From CAWDJT01 sp963828705 (GTDB taxonomy: Bacteria > Desulfobacterota > Syntrophobacteria > Syntrophobacterales > Syntrophobacteraceae): 64,000 bases of DNA. The notes beneath the pieces were generated by a model that saw nothing but the letters and a program-made list of their open reading frames with translations, was not told the origin of the DNA and ran no database searches. The position numbers and the translations under genes are program-made. Of this stretch, positions 27,600-39,018 are shown one piece after another. The first letter of the stretch is position 1, and the number at the start of each line of letters is the position of its first letter. Location: assembly GCA_963828705.1 (NCBI GenBank), contig CAWHGA010000023.1, positions 1 to 64,000 on the forward strand, written 5' to 3'.

Positions 27600-28547
27600 T
27601 TGGCTTTTCAACCCAAAAAGCAGGTTTATTCAGGCAAGATTCGCGAAGTCACGCTGGGTACTGGTGATCGGGCAGTGACCGTGGGTGGTCGAACAGCGTA
27701 TCCGTTCCATGGCTTCGAGGGCGATGTTCCTCATCCCCCCAAAGTGGCCATGGAAATCTGGGATAAGGATCCGTCCGACGATTGGTGTGAGGCGGCAAAA
27801 GCTCCCTTCAAGGATGTCCTTGGTGACTGTGCGGCTTGGGCGAAGAAGTGTGTTGACACCTATGGCGCGGAACTCATCGTGGTGCAGACCAAGAGTGCCG
27901 ATCCCAATGGCGACAACAAGCGGTCCGGCGGACGTTGCTGCCGTGGTCAAGAAAGTGGTCGATGCTGTTGCACGTACCTGTGATTGTCTGGGGTACGGCC
28001 AATCACGACAAAGACACCGAGGTGATGCGGCTTGTGGCAGAGCAATGCGCCGACAAACGTATTGCCATTTCCCCGGTGGAAGAAGGGGACTACAAGCAGA
28101 TCGGCGCAGCCTGTCTGGGTTACAAGCAGATGGTGGTGGCTTCGTCTCCCATCGATGTGAACCTGGCCAAGCAGCTCAATATCTTGCTGGGCAATCTGGG
28201 AGTTCAACCGCAAAACATCATCATTGACCCGACCACCGGCGGGCTTGGGTTACGGGCTGGAATACACTTACTCCGTCATGGAGCGTATCAGCCAGGCGGC
28301 CTTGACCCAGGAAGACGAGAAACTGCAGCAGCCGATTATTGCCAATGTCGGCAATGAAGTCTGGAAAAGCAAGGAAGCCAACCTTACCGCGGAAGACGCT
28401 CCACAGTTGGGTGATCCGGAAAAACGAGCGATCCTTATGGAGTGCATCACGGCGGTGGATCTGCTGCTGGCCGGTGCGGACATTGTCACGCTGCGTCATC
28501 CGGAGTCCGTCAAGTACATCAAGGACTACATCGGGAAGATGGTGTAG
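27600..28547 (+). CDS. acsD: Corrinoid iron-sulfur protein small subunit (CdhD/AcsD), three frameshifts
   Basis: TTG start at 27600 with AAGGAGG 9 bases upstream. Pieces in successive frames give MAFQPKKQVYSGKIREVTLG, PFHGFEGDVPHPPKVAMEIW, GAELIVVQTKSADPNGDN, then SGPADVAAVVKKVVDAV, HVPVIVWGTANHDKDTEVM, IIIDPTTGGLGYGLEYTYSV and ADIVTLRHPESVKYI. Deleting one A near 27917, one G near 27970 and one T near 28249 restores a single product of about 315 residues, normal for the small subunit. With AcsC it carries the methyl group on cobamide from methyl-tetrahydrofolate to acetyl-CoA synthase. First gene of the cluster. Confidence 0.88.
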
Positions 28548-28649
28548 GCAGACTGGCAAGAGGGTTCGGATGACCTTGGTGTGACTTGTAGGAGGTCATC
28601 CCTGTGTGCGAAGTGTCAATAACCCCACGAAGGGGATGAGAGGTGTATC

Positions 28650-30619
28650 ATGGCAGAGGAAAAAGTTAAGAAGCAGATTGATTTTCGGGAAGTGAGCACC
28701 TGTGAGGCGACCATTCAGATGCTGCAAGTAGCAGCGGCGGATGGAGTGGAAACCGCATTCAACCGGGCTGCGGACATGAAAGCCTGCCCCATTGGAGCGG
28801 ATTCGGCCTGTTGCAAACACTGTTTCATGGGGCCCTGCCGTTTGAATTCCAGAGATCCCTACGCCAAGGTGGGTGTCTGCGGTGCGACCATCGATACCAT
28901 CGCCGCCCGGAACTTTGCCCGCATGGTGGCTTCCGGCTGTGCTGCGCATACCGACCACGGCATGTCCATGCTGGATTTGTTCCGCGAAGTGGTGAACGGC
29001 AAGATCACGGATTATCAGATCAAGGATGAAGTCAAGCTGCGCAGCGTGGCGGCCAGCATCGACATCCCGGTGGACGACCGTGACACCATGGACATTGCCA
29101 AAGACCTCTACAAGGAACTGGAACGGACCTACACCCAGGTGGAAGGTGAAATTCCCTTCGCCAAGCGCGTGCCGGCCAAGACCTTGGAACTGTGGCGCAA
29201 ACACAATATGGTGCCACGCGGCGCCATGCGGGAAATCATGGAACTGATGCACCGCACCCACATGGGCGTGGACCAGGACTACAAGAACATCATCCAGCAG
29301 TGTTCGCGCACGGCGCTGGCGGATGGCTGGGGCGGTTCCATGGTGGCCACGGAAATCTCCGACATCCTGTTCGGGACCCCGACACCGCACGTGGCCGGCG
29401 TCAACATGGGCTTCCTGAAGGAAGACCAGGTGAACATCATTGTCCACGGCCATGAACCGAATCTCTTCGAATCCATGATCGCGGCCTGCAATGACCCGGC
29501 TAATTTGGAAAAGGCCAAAGCGGCCGGTGCAACAGGTATCAATCTGCTCGGCATGTGCTGTTCCGGCGCTGAAGTGCTGGGTCGTCACGGCATTCCCCAT
29601 GCCGGCAATTTCATGAGCACGGAAGTGGTGATCGCCACGGGTGCGGTCGATGCCATGGCGGTGGATGTCCAGTGCATCATGCAGGCGTTGGTGAAGGTCG
29701 CCGAATGTTATGGCACCAAGTTTTTCACCACCAATCCGCGTGCCAAGATCGAAGGAGCAGCTCACATTGAATTCCATGAACACACCCCGCGGGAATGCAC
29801 CGACAAGATCGTGGAAATGGCCATCGAACGCTTCCAGAAAAACCGTCCGGCCCGCATCATCATTCCGCAGCGTCGCGACATGGGCGTCCATGGCTTCTCC
29901 CATGAATACGTCAACTACATGCTGGGCGGGAAATTCCGCGGGTCCTACACACCGCTCAATGAGAACATCATCAACGGCCGTATCCGCGGTGTGGCCGGTG
30001 TGGTGGGTTGCACCAACCCGCGAGTCAAGCAGGACTATGTGCATGTGGAGCTGGTCAAGGAGTTGATCAAGAACAACGTCCTGGTGGTGCAGACCGGCTG
30101 TTCGCAGATCGCCCTGGCCAAGGCTGGGTTGTACTGAAGCCGGATGCAGCGGTGATGGCTGGCGAAGGGCTGCAGGAAGTCTGCGAAACGGTGGGTATGC
30201 CGCCGGTTCTGAGCCTTGGTTCCTGCGTGGACAACAGCCGCATCCTGATTGCCTGTGCGGAAATGGTGCGGATCGGCGGTCTGGGTGACAGCATCGCCGA
30301 TCTGCCGGTAGCAGGTTGTGCCCCTGAGTATATGAGTGAAAAGGCCATCTGCATCGGCCAGTACTTTGTGGCATCGGGTGTGTTCACCGTTTTCGGTGTG
30401 ACCTTCCCGACGATTGAAAACACCAAGTTCCATCAGATGCTATTTGGTGGTCTGGAAGAGATGGGCTTTGGCAAGTGGGGTTTTGCCGTAGAACCACACG
30501 ACATCGCGCGCCTGATGATCGACCACATTGACAAGAAGCGGGAAGCTCTGGGCATCATGGGCAAGAAAGAGCGCAAGCTGTTCAGCATGGATGATCGTCG
30601 TGCAGCGGCAGGCGTTTAA
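28650..30619 (+). CDS. acsA: Carbon-monoxide dehydrogenase catalytic subunit, one frameshift
   Basis: Ni-Fe CO dehydrogenase of the acetyl-CoA synthase type, about 656 residues. The B/D-cluster cysteines lie in ACPIGADSACCKHCFMGPCR and KVGVCGAT. C-cluster ligands appear in NLLGMCCSGAEVLGRHG, VDVQCIMQAL, VVQTGCSQIALAKAG, LSLGSCVDNSRIL and PVAGCAPEYMSEKA. It interconverts CO2 and CO and feeds CO to AcsB through a tunnel. The frame breaks near 30128: ALAKAGL continues in another frame as LKPDAAVMAGEGLQEV, needing one added base. GAGGTG precedes the ATG. It lies about 100 bases after cdhD and 130 before acsB. No CooC is present in the window. Confidence 0.92.
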
Positions 30620-30749
30620 GGCGAGGCATTGGGATGCTGCCGCAATCGGTGGCATCCCTGTAAGCTTCTGAAGAATAACAGGTCGGTGTGAAACCGATGA
30701 ATTTCCCAACACTTATGGTGATAATGCCCCTTAAGAAAAGGAGTTAACC

Positions 30750-32966
30750 ATGTCCAGGTTAGTCGCTTTTGCTGCGATTCAAGGTGCCTACAATATTGTT
30801 TCAAAGGCTGAAGGTAAGTTCAAGGAGGCCATGAACAAATATGGCCCCGATCAGCCCCTGGCTTTCCCCAATACCGCCTACTATCTGCCGATTATTTACT
30901 CGATTCTGGGCATCAAGGTGGAGAAGTTGGCGGATGCGGAACCGGTCATGAAGATCGCCCGTGATCTGCTACCGGCCCATGTGAAAACCAAGGGGAACAT
31001 CCACACCCCGTATTTGGGTGGCACGCTGGATTCCGGTATGGCCGCTCTTCTGGTCGAAGAAGTGGTGGAAGCCATCCGTTACGTGGAAGATCCCGATTTC
31101 TACCTGGCAGCCGAAGATCCGGACGAAAACCACCTCTGGGTGGGTGCTGCCGACGACACCATCATGCGCAAACGTGGTATCGAATTCGTTGATGGCAGCG
31201 CTCCGGGTTTTGCCGCCATCGTGGGGGCCGCACCCAACCCGGAAATCGCCAAGGCGATCGCCGAAGAGTATCAGAAGAAAGAATCTCTACGTCTTCATGT
31301 GCGCCAATCAGGGTGGGACCACCTTCACCGAGCAGTTGATTGAAGCGGGCGTGCAGGTTGGCTGGTCGACTCGTTTGGTGCCGTTTGGTCCGGATATCTC
31401 CGCCGCGGTGTTTGCGCTTGGTTTTGCCAACCGTGCCGCCATGGCCTTCGGTGGGGTGCAACCGGGCGATTACAAACAGATCCTGCTGTACAACAAGGAA
31501 CGTGTCTTCGCTTTTGTTAACGCTCTTGGCGAAGTCAACGCGGAATGGGCGGCCAATGCGGCCGGCGCCATCAACTGGGGTTTCCCGACCCTGGCTGATA
31601 CCGACATCCCGGAAATCCTTCCCACCGGTATCTGTACCTACGAACACGTGGTTGCCAACGTTCCCTACGACACTATGTGCCAGCGATCCATCGAAGTGCG
31701 CGGCTTGAAGGTGCAAATCACTGAAATCCCGATTCCGGTGGCCTATGGCCCGGCCTTCGAAGGCGAGCGCGTCCGCAAGGAAGACGTCTACCTCGAATGC
31801 GGCGGCGGCAAGACCCCCTGCTTCGAATGGGCGAAGATTGCCGATATGGATGCGGTGGAAGACGGTAAGGTCGACGGTGATCGGTCCGGATCTGAAAGAC
31901 ATCCAGCCGGGCAGCAGGCTGCCTTTGGGTGTGGTGGTTGACGTGGCCGGCCGCAAGATGCAGGAAGACTATGAACCGATCCTGGAACGCCAGATTCACC
32001 ACCTGGTGAACTACGCTCAGGGCGTGATGCACATCGGGCAGCGCGACATCGCCTGGTACCGCATCGGCAAGCAGGCCGTGGAAAAAGGCTTCACCCTGGA
32101 ACACATCGGCAAACTTCTCCATGCCAAGTTCCATCAGGATTTCGGCGCGATTTTCGACAAATGCCAGGTGACGATCTACACCAAACAAGAAGATGTGGAA
32201 GAAGCTCAAGGTCGAAGCTCAGGCCGCATACAAGCTCCGTGATGCTCGCGTCGAGAACATGACCGACGAAACCATCGAAACCTACTATTCCTGCACCCTG
32301 TGCCAGTCTTTCGCGCCGACTCACGTGTGCGTGATCAGCCCGGAGCGAACGGGGCTTTGTGGGGCTTACAACTGGTTGGACTGCAAGGCCTCCAACGAAA
32401 TCAACCCAACTGGTCCCAACCAGCCCATCGAAAAGGGTGAAATGTTGGACGCCAAGTACGGCAATTTCAAGGGTGTTAATGATTTTGTCTACAAGGCATC
32501 GCGGCAGTCCATTTCCAGCTACAACTTCTACAGCATCGTGTATGACCCGATGACCACCTGCGGTTGCTGCGAGTGCATCGCGGCGGTTCTGCCGATGGCC
32601 AACGGGATCATGACGGTGAACCGCGACTACACCGGGATGACTCCTGCCGGCATGAAGTTCACCACCCTGGCGGGCACCATCGGTGGTGGCAACGTGACCC
32701 CGGGATTTGTCGGGCATAGCAAGTATAACATCTGCCAGCGCAAATATGTTGCCGGTGACGGCGGCCTCAAGCGCCTGGTGTGGATGCCCAAGATGCTCAA
32801 AGAAGAACTTCGTGAACGCTTGCTCAAGCGCGGTGAAGAAATCGGCATCCCCAACTTCATCGATATGATCGCCACCGAAGAACAAGGGGTAACGGAAGAC
32901 GAGATCCTGCCCTTCCTGACGGAGGTGGGTCATCCGGCCTTGAGTATGGATTCAATTCTGGGATAA
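30750..32966 (+). CDS. acsB: CO-methylating acetyl-CoA synthase, three frameshifts
   Basis: About 738 residues once frames are joined. A-cluster cysteines appear in YYSCTLCQSFAPTHVC, GLCGAYNWLDCKA and TTCGCCECI (the C-G-C motif for the distal nickel). Removing one G at about 31281 (AAG AAA G AAT CTC) gives YQKKNLYVFMCANQGG. Removing one G near 31873 gives EDGKVTVIGPDLKDI, and one near 32201 gives DVEKLKVEAQAAY. AAGGAG precedes the ATG. The enzyme condenses CO from AcsA, methyl from the corrinoid protein and CoA to acetyl-CoA. Three separate single-G insertions in one highly conserved gene argue for sequencing error rather than decay. Confidence 0.92.
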
Positions 32967-32974
32967 CAGAAGCA

Positions 32975-33004
32975 ACAGGGAGGGGGTGGGCTCCCCCTCC
33001 CTGT
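32975..33004 (+). promoter_or_regulatory. Strong hairpin between acsB and acsC
   Basis: A perfect 12-bp stem, ACAGGGAGGGGG/CCCCCTCCCTGT, with a 6-base loop starts 8 bases after the acsB stop. No U-run follows, so it may stabilise or process the mRNA, or partly terminate it, rather than end the operon. Confidence 0.65.
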
Positions 33005-33040
33005 GTCACGCACTTTGATAAGTGATGAGGAGAGAAACAG

Positions 33041-34393
33041 ATGGGCTTAACGGGTATTGCGATCTTTAAGTTGCTTCCCAAGACGAACTGTGGTGACTGT
33101 GGGGTACCGACATGCTTGGCCTTTGCCATGAATCTTGCGGCCGGGAAGGCTGAATTGAGTGCCTGCCCGCACGTATCGGAAAGCGCCAAGGAGATGCTGG
33201 CAGCGGATTCTGCTCCACCCATTCGTCCGGTGACCATCGGAACGGGCGATTATGCAGTCAAGGTCGGTGCCGAAACCGTCATGTTTCGCCACGAGAAGAC
33301 TTTCGTCAACCCACCCGGTATTGCGACGGTTGTGTCCACTTCCGAAGACGACGCCTCGGTGAATGGCAAGATCGAGCGTTTTAAGGCCTGCCAATATGAT
33401 CGTGTGGGCCTCAATCTCCGTCCCGAGATTTTCGCCATCAAGGATGCCTCCGGTGATGCCGCCAAGTTCACTGCTTTGGCAAAGAAGGTGGTCGACGCCA
33501 GCGGAGCTTCGTTGATTCTGATGTCCGATAAGGTGGATGTCCTTAAGGCTGCTGTCGGCGAACTCAAGGACAAGAAGCCGCTTATCTATGCCGCCACCGC
33601 CGCCAATGCCGACGAACTTGGCGCCTTGGCCAAGGATGCGGCCTGTCCTCTGGCGGTCAAGGGTGACGGCAGTCTGGACAGTGTCATTGCGCTCACTGAA
33701 AAACTCACCGCGATGGGCCTCAAAGACCTGGTCATCGACACGGGCAGTCGTGACTTGAAAAAGGCCTTTGAAGAACAGATCCAGATTCGTCGGGCAGCTC
33801 TCCGTGACCGTTTCCGTCCTCTTGGGTTCCCCACCATCATCATGGCCAATGAGATGGGTAAAGACCTCATCGAAGAATCCCTGGTCGCGGCAACCTTTGT
33901 GGCCAAGTATGGCGCGGTGATGGTGCTGAGCGACGTACGGGCTGAAAGCGTATTCCCGCTGTTGCTGGACCGGCTTAACATTTACACTGACCCGCAGCGG
34001 CCGATGACTGCCGAACAGGGTATCTATCCTATCAACAATCCTGATGAGAACTCCCCTGTTCTGGTGACCTGTAACTTCTCCCTGACCTACTTCATCGTTT
34101 CCGGTGAAATCGAGTCGAGCCGCGTTCCTGCTTGGCTTTGCGTGCAGGATACCGAAGGTCTGTCGGTCATGACCGCCTGGGCAGCCGGCAAGTTCTCCGG
34201 TGAAAGTGTGGGCACCTTTATCAACAAGTGCGGGATCAAGGACAAGGTAAAACACAAGAGCCTGGTGATTCCGGGCTATGCGGCGGGTATCAGTGGCGAA
34301 CTGGAAGAGGAACTCGCGGGCTGGAATATTGTGGTTGGGCCGCGGGAAGCCAGTCAGATTCCCAAGTTCCTGAAGACCTGGAAACCGACCTAG
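33041..34393 (+). CDS. acsC: Corrinoid iron-sulfur protein large subunit (CdhE/AcsC)
   Basis: 450 residues, intact. The N-terminal 4Fe-4S motif TNCGDCGVPTCLAFAMNLAAGK ends with a Cys in ACPHVSE. A TIM-barrel follows (ERFKACQYDRVGLNLRPE, LKDLVIDTGSRDL). The C-terminal cobamide-binding part includes LVTCNFSLTYFIVSGEIE and WAAGKFSGESVG. It accepts the methyl group from AcsE and donates it to AcsB. GAGGAG precedes the ATG. This is the only carbonyl-branch gene of the first four without a frameshift. Confidence 0.93.
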   Translation: MGLTGIAIFKLLPKTNCGDCGVPTCLAFAMNLAAGKAELSACPHVSESAKEMLAADSAPPIRPVTIGTGDYAVKVGAETVMFRHEKTFVNPPGIATVVSTSEDDASVNGKIERFKACQYDRVGLNLRPEIFAIKDASGDAAKFTALAKKVVDASGASLILMSDKVDVLKAAVGELKDKKPLIYAATAANADELGALAKDAACPLAVKGDGSLDSVIALTEKLTAMGLKDLVIDTGSRDLKKAFEEQIQIRRAALRDRFRPLGFPTIIMANEMGKDLIEESLVAATFVAKYGAVMVLSDVRAESVFPLLLDRLNIYTDPQRPMTAEQGIYPINNPDENSPVLVTCNFSLTYFIVSGEIESSRVPAWLCVQDTEGLSVMTAWAAGKFSGESVGTFINKCGIKDKVKHKSLVIPGYAAGISGELEEELAGWNIVVGPREASQIPKFLKTWKPT

Positions 34394-34699
34394 ATATTTG
34401 TCTGAGCTGGCCCGGGAGCAGTGCCCGGGCCAGCTTCCAACATGACCTCCCATGGGTGGCGAGACCACCCTCAAGGGATTCTCGCCGCATCAGCAGCCGT
34501 TTCAGCTGGACCACCACCACGATCCGTCGGGGTAGCAACGATTCTCTCGCAGACGTTTTGGGAGCTGCGTTTGAACGGGTCGTCGTGTCGGTGACGGCGT
34601 TTCCGAAGACAAGAAACCGCCTGAAATGAGGTTGCACCAATTGAGGCTCATGTTTCCGAGGGGAGCACGGACATTTCGCAACATGGAGGAGGGTAGTAT
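34394..34699. other. acsC-acsE intergenic region with hairpin
   Basis: About 300 bases. A perfect 12-bp stem AGCTGGCCCGGG/CCCGGGCCAGCT with a 7-base loop at 34405-34435 follows acsC. There is no T-run after it. No gene seen in the remainder. Confidence 0.6.
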
Positions 34700-35581
34700 A
34701 TGAAGTTGATCGGTGAAAATCTCAATATCATGAGTGTGACTTATGGCAAGGCGTTGAAAGAGCGTGATGCCAAGACGTTGCAGAAGTTGGCCATTCAACA
34801 GGCCGAACTGGGGATGGACTACATCGATTTGAACATGGGCCCTGCCGGGAAGACCGGTGAAGAACTGATGACCTGGCTGGTACCGGTGGTTCACGAAGTG
34901 GTCGATCTGCCGCTGGCCCTCGACACCTCCAACGTCAAGGCCATTGCCGCAGGACTGAAGGCCCACAAGAAAGGGCGTCCCTTGATCAACTCCATCATGG
35001 TGCGGCCTGAACGCATGGCAGCGTTGCTTCCCTTGGCAGCTGAGTACGACGCCGAATTTGTGGGTTTGCTGTGGGGCCCGGAGGGTATGCCGCGGGATGA
35101 GAACGAGCGTGGTGCCCTTTGTGCAGAACTCCTGTACAAGGCCAGTGAGTTCAATATTCTGCCGGAACGGATGCTCATCGACCCTATCCAGACCCCAGTG
35201 AACGTGCAACAGGGGCAGATCATGAGCGTTTTGTCGTTTATGCAGATGCTGCCGGATCTCGCGCCCGGCTGCGGCAGCACCATCGGCTTGTCGAACGTCT
35301 CTAATGGTCCACCGGACCATCTGCGGCCCATCCTCAACCAGGTCATGGTGATCCTCCTGAAGCGCTACGGCATGACTTCCGTCATTGTGGACTGCTTCGA
35401 TACCAAACTGGCAGAAATTGCCAGAGGCAAACACCCTGCGCTGGAAGCTTTGGTGCACAAAGTTGAAGATGGCGAGGCCATCGACATGAGCAAGCTCTCC
35501 AAGGAAGAGATCGATTATGTAAAGACGGCCAAGGTTATCATGGGTCATACCCTGTACTCGGATTCCTGGTTGGAAGTGTAA
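34700..35581 (+). CDS. acsE: Methyltetrahydrofolate:corrinoid/iron-sulfur protein methyltransferase
   Basis: 293 residues with the pterin-binding (DHPS-like) TIM barrel. LIGENLNIMSVTYGKAL at the N-terminus, YIDLNMGPAGKTGEE, LALDTSNVKAI, LINSIMVRPERM, ILPERMLIDPIQTPVN, TIGLSNVSNGPP and SVIVDCFDTKL match AcsE. It moves the methyl group of 5-methyl-tetrahydrofolate to cob(I)amide of AcsCD. GGAGGAGGG lies just upstream of the ATG. It is the last gene of the carbonyl-branch cluster, closed by a rho-independent terminator. Methylene-tetrahydrofolate reductase and other methyl-branch genes are not in the window. Confidence 0.92.
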   Translation: MKLIGENLNIMSVTYGKALKERDAKTLQKLAIQQAELGMDYIDLNMGPAGKTGEELMTWLVPVVHEVVDLPLALDTSNVKAIAAGLKAHKKGRPLINSIMVRPERMAALLPLAAEYDAEFVGLLWGPEGMPRDENERGALCAELLYKASEFNILPERMLIDPIQTPVNVQQGQIMSVLSFMQMLPDLAPGCGSTIGLSNVSNGPPDHLRPILNQVMVILLKRYGMTSVIVDCFDTKLAEIARGKHPALEALVHKVEDGEAIDMSKLSKEEIDYVKTAKVIMGHTLYSDSWLEV

Positions 35582-35611
35582 AACCAATAGATTTCCAGAG
35601 CTAGTGACTTG

Positions 35612-35639
35612 CCCCACCTTGCCTGAGGTGGGGTTTTTT
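35612..35639 (+). terminator. Rho-independent terminator after acsE
   Basis: Stem CCCCACCT/AGGTGGGG with a 6-base loop followed by six T. A textbook terminator 30 bases after the acsE stop. Confidence 0.92.
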
Positions 35640-36038
35640 GCTTCAAAGCAGCTGGAAAAGATGCTATGAGAAATGGTGGTAATTCCAGTCGCTTCCACAA
35701 AGTGAGTTCTTGCTGACCTATATCCACAGCCATGGTTCGAGTGAGTAGTGCCTCTAAAGCTGAGAGTTACTCATTGCGCCCGATGCAGGGTTTTTGGAGT
35801 CGGGTTTTCTCTCCCAGGCCCTGCGTTGCGATGGAGAGACATGGCTTCAACATCCACGAATCGCCCCATTTGCTGTACTTCTGTTGGTTTCGGCGATGAC
35901 GAGTGTCGGTCCATCGTCAAATGCTATTCAAGGCGGTAAGCTTGCCCCGAGGCTGCCGTGTTGGGAAGTGGTGTGGATTTCTTGATGCGTGCAAACGTTC
36001 AATGATGAATGGATGCATAGTCGGATGGGAGGATGATC
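35640..36038. other. Intergenic region upstream of ppdK
   Basis: About 400 bases with no recognisable gene. GGGAGG lies 6 bases before the chosen ppdK start. Confidence 0.4.
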
Positions 36039-38790
36039 ATGGCGGATAAGTTTGTTTTCTTTTTCGGAGGAGGGAATGCAGACGGGAACGCAACGATGAA
36101 GAATCTGCTGGGGGGCAAGGGAGCCAACCTGGCGGAAATGACCAACCTGCAGATTCCCGTACCTCCCGGTTTCACTATCACTACTGACATCTGCACGTAT
36201 TACCGCGTGCATGGCGAAGCCTATCCGCCGGAACTGAAGAAGGAAGTGGAGGATGCTCTTCACCGGGTGGAACAGCTGGTGGGAACCCAATTCGGTGACA
36301 TCGAGAATCCTCTTCTGGTTTCGGTACGTTCGGGGGCGGCCAGCAGCATGCCGGGTATGATGGATACCATCCTTAACCTGGGGCTCAACGACAACACCAT
36401 CCAGGGGCTGGTCCAACAGACCAAGGACGAGCGATTTGCTTACGACTGCTACCGTCGGTTTGTCTCCATGTATGGTGATGTGGTGTTGGGATTGAAACCG
36501 GAGTCCAAGGATGACTTGGATCCCTTTGAGGAGGTTCTGGACGAACTCAAAGAGGAGCGAGGTGTTGAGTTCGACAATCAGTTGTCGGCTGCTGATCTAA
36601 AGCTCTTGGTGCAACGCTACAAGGACCTCATCCGTACGCGGCAAAACGTTGTATTTCCGGAAGATCCCTATGAGCAACTGTGGGGGGCTATCGGCGCCGT
36701 GTTCCGTTCCTGGAACAACCCGCGGGCCATCGCCTACCGGCAACTGAACAACATACCCGAAGACATGGGGACTGCGGTCAATGTGCAGGCCATGGTCTTC
36801 GGGAATATGGGGGATGATTGCGGCACCGGGGTGGCCTTCACTCGGAATCCGGCGACCGGTGAAAATGTCTTTTTCGGCGAATATCTCATCAATGCCCAGG
36901 GGGAAGATGTGGTGGCGGGCACCCGTACGCCGCAGCCCATCAACAACCTTCAAAAAATTGATCCCAACAGCCTGTCGCTCGAAGAGACCATGCCCCAGAT
37001 CTATGAAGAATTGGAGCGCATCCGCAAGGTCCTCGGCCGGCACTATCGGGACATGCAGGATATCGAATTCACCATCCAGAAGGGCAAGCTGTGGATGCTC
37101 CAGACCCGGGCCGGTAAACGCACGGGTTTTGCTTCGTTTAAGATCGCCGTGGATATGGTGCGGGAAGGCATCCTCACCAAGGAAGAAGCCTTGATGCGCG
37201 TCCATCCCGACCAGCTGAACCAGCTGTTGCGACCGACTTTTGATCCCCAGGCGAAGAAGGAAGCCACCAAGAACAAGGCTGTTCTGGCTAAAGGGCTGAA
37301 TGCCGGTCCGGGGGCAGCTGCCGGGCGGGTGGTGTTCAATGCGCCGGATGCGGAGGAATGGGCGGCCCGCGGTGAAACAGTCATCCTGGTGCGGGTGGAA
37401 ACTTCGCCGGAAGATATTCGTGGAATGAATGCTTCGCTGGGGATTCTCACTGCCCGCGGTGGCATGACTTCTCATGCGGCGCTGGTCGGCCGGCAGATGG
37501 GCAAGGTTTGTATTGTCGGCTGCAATGCGCTCGAAATCAACTACCGCAAGAGGCAGATGAAGGTGGGAGACCGCCTGGTCCAGGAAGGTGACTGGATTTC
37601 ACTGGATGGCACCTCGGGAGAGATTTTCCTGGGACAAATCCCGACTCAACCTTCCCAGATTCTGCGGGTGTTGGTGGAAAAGACCATGGCACCGGAAGCA
37701 TCGCAGATCTACCAGGATTACGCTGCTCTCATGAGCTGGGCCGATGAGCATCGGCGCCTGGGCATCCGCACCAATGCCGATCAACCTGACCAGGCGGCCG
37801 TTGCCATCGCTTTCGGTGCTAAAGGGATCGGTCTTACGCGTACCGAGCACATGTTCTTTGAGGGAAACCGCATCGACGCGGTGCGCGAGATGATCCTGGC
37901 GGAAGATCAAGCCGGCAGGGAGAAGGCATTGCTGACTCTCCTCCCGATGCAGAAAGAGGATTTCAAGGGGATCTTTCGGGTGATGCACGGCATGCCGGTG
38001 ACCATCCGCACTCTGGATCCGCCCCTTCACGAATTCCTTCCCTATGAAGAAAAGGATTTGCAGAAAATCGCCGGCAAGATGGGTATTAGCTACGAACGCC
38101 TGACCAGCAAAGTGAATGCGCTCCATGAATCGAACCCGATGCTCGGCCACCGAGGATGCCGCCTTGGGGTGGTCTATCCGGAAATCACAGCAATGCAGGC
38201 CCAGGCCATCATGGAAGCCGCCTGTGAAGTGGCCAAGGAAGGTATTGAGGTCCTACCCGAAATCATGATCCCTCTGGTTGGCCATGTGGCTGAATTGAAA
38301 CATCAGAAACAGGTGGTCGAACAAATCGCCCAGAAGGTCCTGAGCCAATACAAGGTGAACGGTGAAATACAGCGTGGGGACCATGATTGAAGTGCCGCGC
38401 GGCTGCGTCACGGCCGACGAAATCGCTCAGGAAGCTGAGTTTTTCTCCTTCGGTACCAACGACCTGACTCAGACTGTGTATGGGATCAGCCGCGATGATT
38501 CGGCTAAATTCCTGCTGGCCTACCTGGACAATGGCATTTGGGAATCTGACCCGTTTGAACGGTTGGATCAGGTGGGAGTGGGACCGCTCATGCGCATGGC
38601 GGTGGAAAAGGGCCGTGCCGTTCGACCGGATCTTAAGATCGGCATCTGTGGTGAGCATGGCGGCGAACCCACGTCAGTGGAATTCTGTCATCGCATTGGG
38701 CTGGACTATGTGAGTTGCTCGCCCTACCGCGTGCCCATCGCCCGGCTTGCCGCAGCTCAGGCCGCTTTGCGAGAGAAAATAGCCAGTTAG
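36039..38790 (+). CDS. ppdK: Pyruvate, phosphate dikinase, one frameshift
   Basis: The N-terminal ATP-grasp region has NLLGGKGANLAEMTNLQIPV and SGAASSMPGMMDTILNLGLN. The phosphohistidine domain has LTARGGMTSHAALVGRQMGK. The C-terminal PEP/pyruvate TIM barrel has GIGLTRTEHMFF, HGMPVTIRTLDPPLHEF, NPMLGHRGCRLG, then FFSFGTNDLTQTVYG and GICGEHGG. The frame breaks near 38360; deleting one G in AACGGTG joins SQYKVN to VKYSVGTMIEVPRG. About 916 residues in total. It interconverts pyruvate and PEP, fitting gluconeogenesis from acetyl-CoA made by the neighbouring pathway. ATG 36039 is chosen because GGGAGG is correctly spaced for it. Confidence 0.93.
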
Positions 38791-38797
38791 TCAATGC

Positions 38798-38830
38798 CCC
38801 AGCCACGGGAAGTTCATTCACGTGGCTGGG
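38798..38830 (+). terminator. Hairpin after ppdK
   Basis: Stem CCCAGCCACG/CGTGGCTGGG with a 13-base loop, 8 bases past the ppdK stop. No T-run, so termination is plausible rather than certain. Confidence 0.5.
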
Positions 38831-39018
38831 CTCACTCCAATCTGCCGTGGTGCTCTGTGCTCACGGCTGTTTTTTTCTGAACAATATCCATGTCATCAGC
38901 AGTGCAGATCGCCCTGCCCCGCAGGTGTGGTCTCGATCCTGGCGCCGGCAAAGTGAGCGTTGGGGTCCCCTGCCCTCGCCTGTGCTCTGCTTGACTTTGG
39001 CCACCAAAGGATACTGCC

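Noticed and set aside
28596..30374. A 592-codon open frame antisense to acsA
   Set aside because: The His/Asp/Gly-rich translation is the complement of acsA codon usage; the sense strand encodes a fully recognisable CO dehydrogenase.
33047..34474. A 475-codon antisense frame over acsC
   Set aside because: Shadow of the intact corrinoid-protein gene; no motif.
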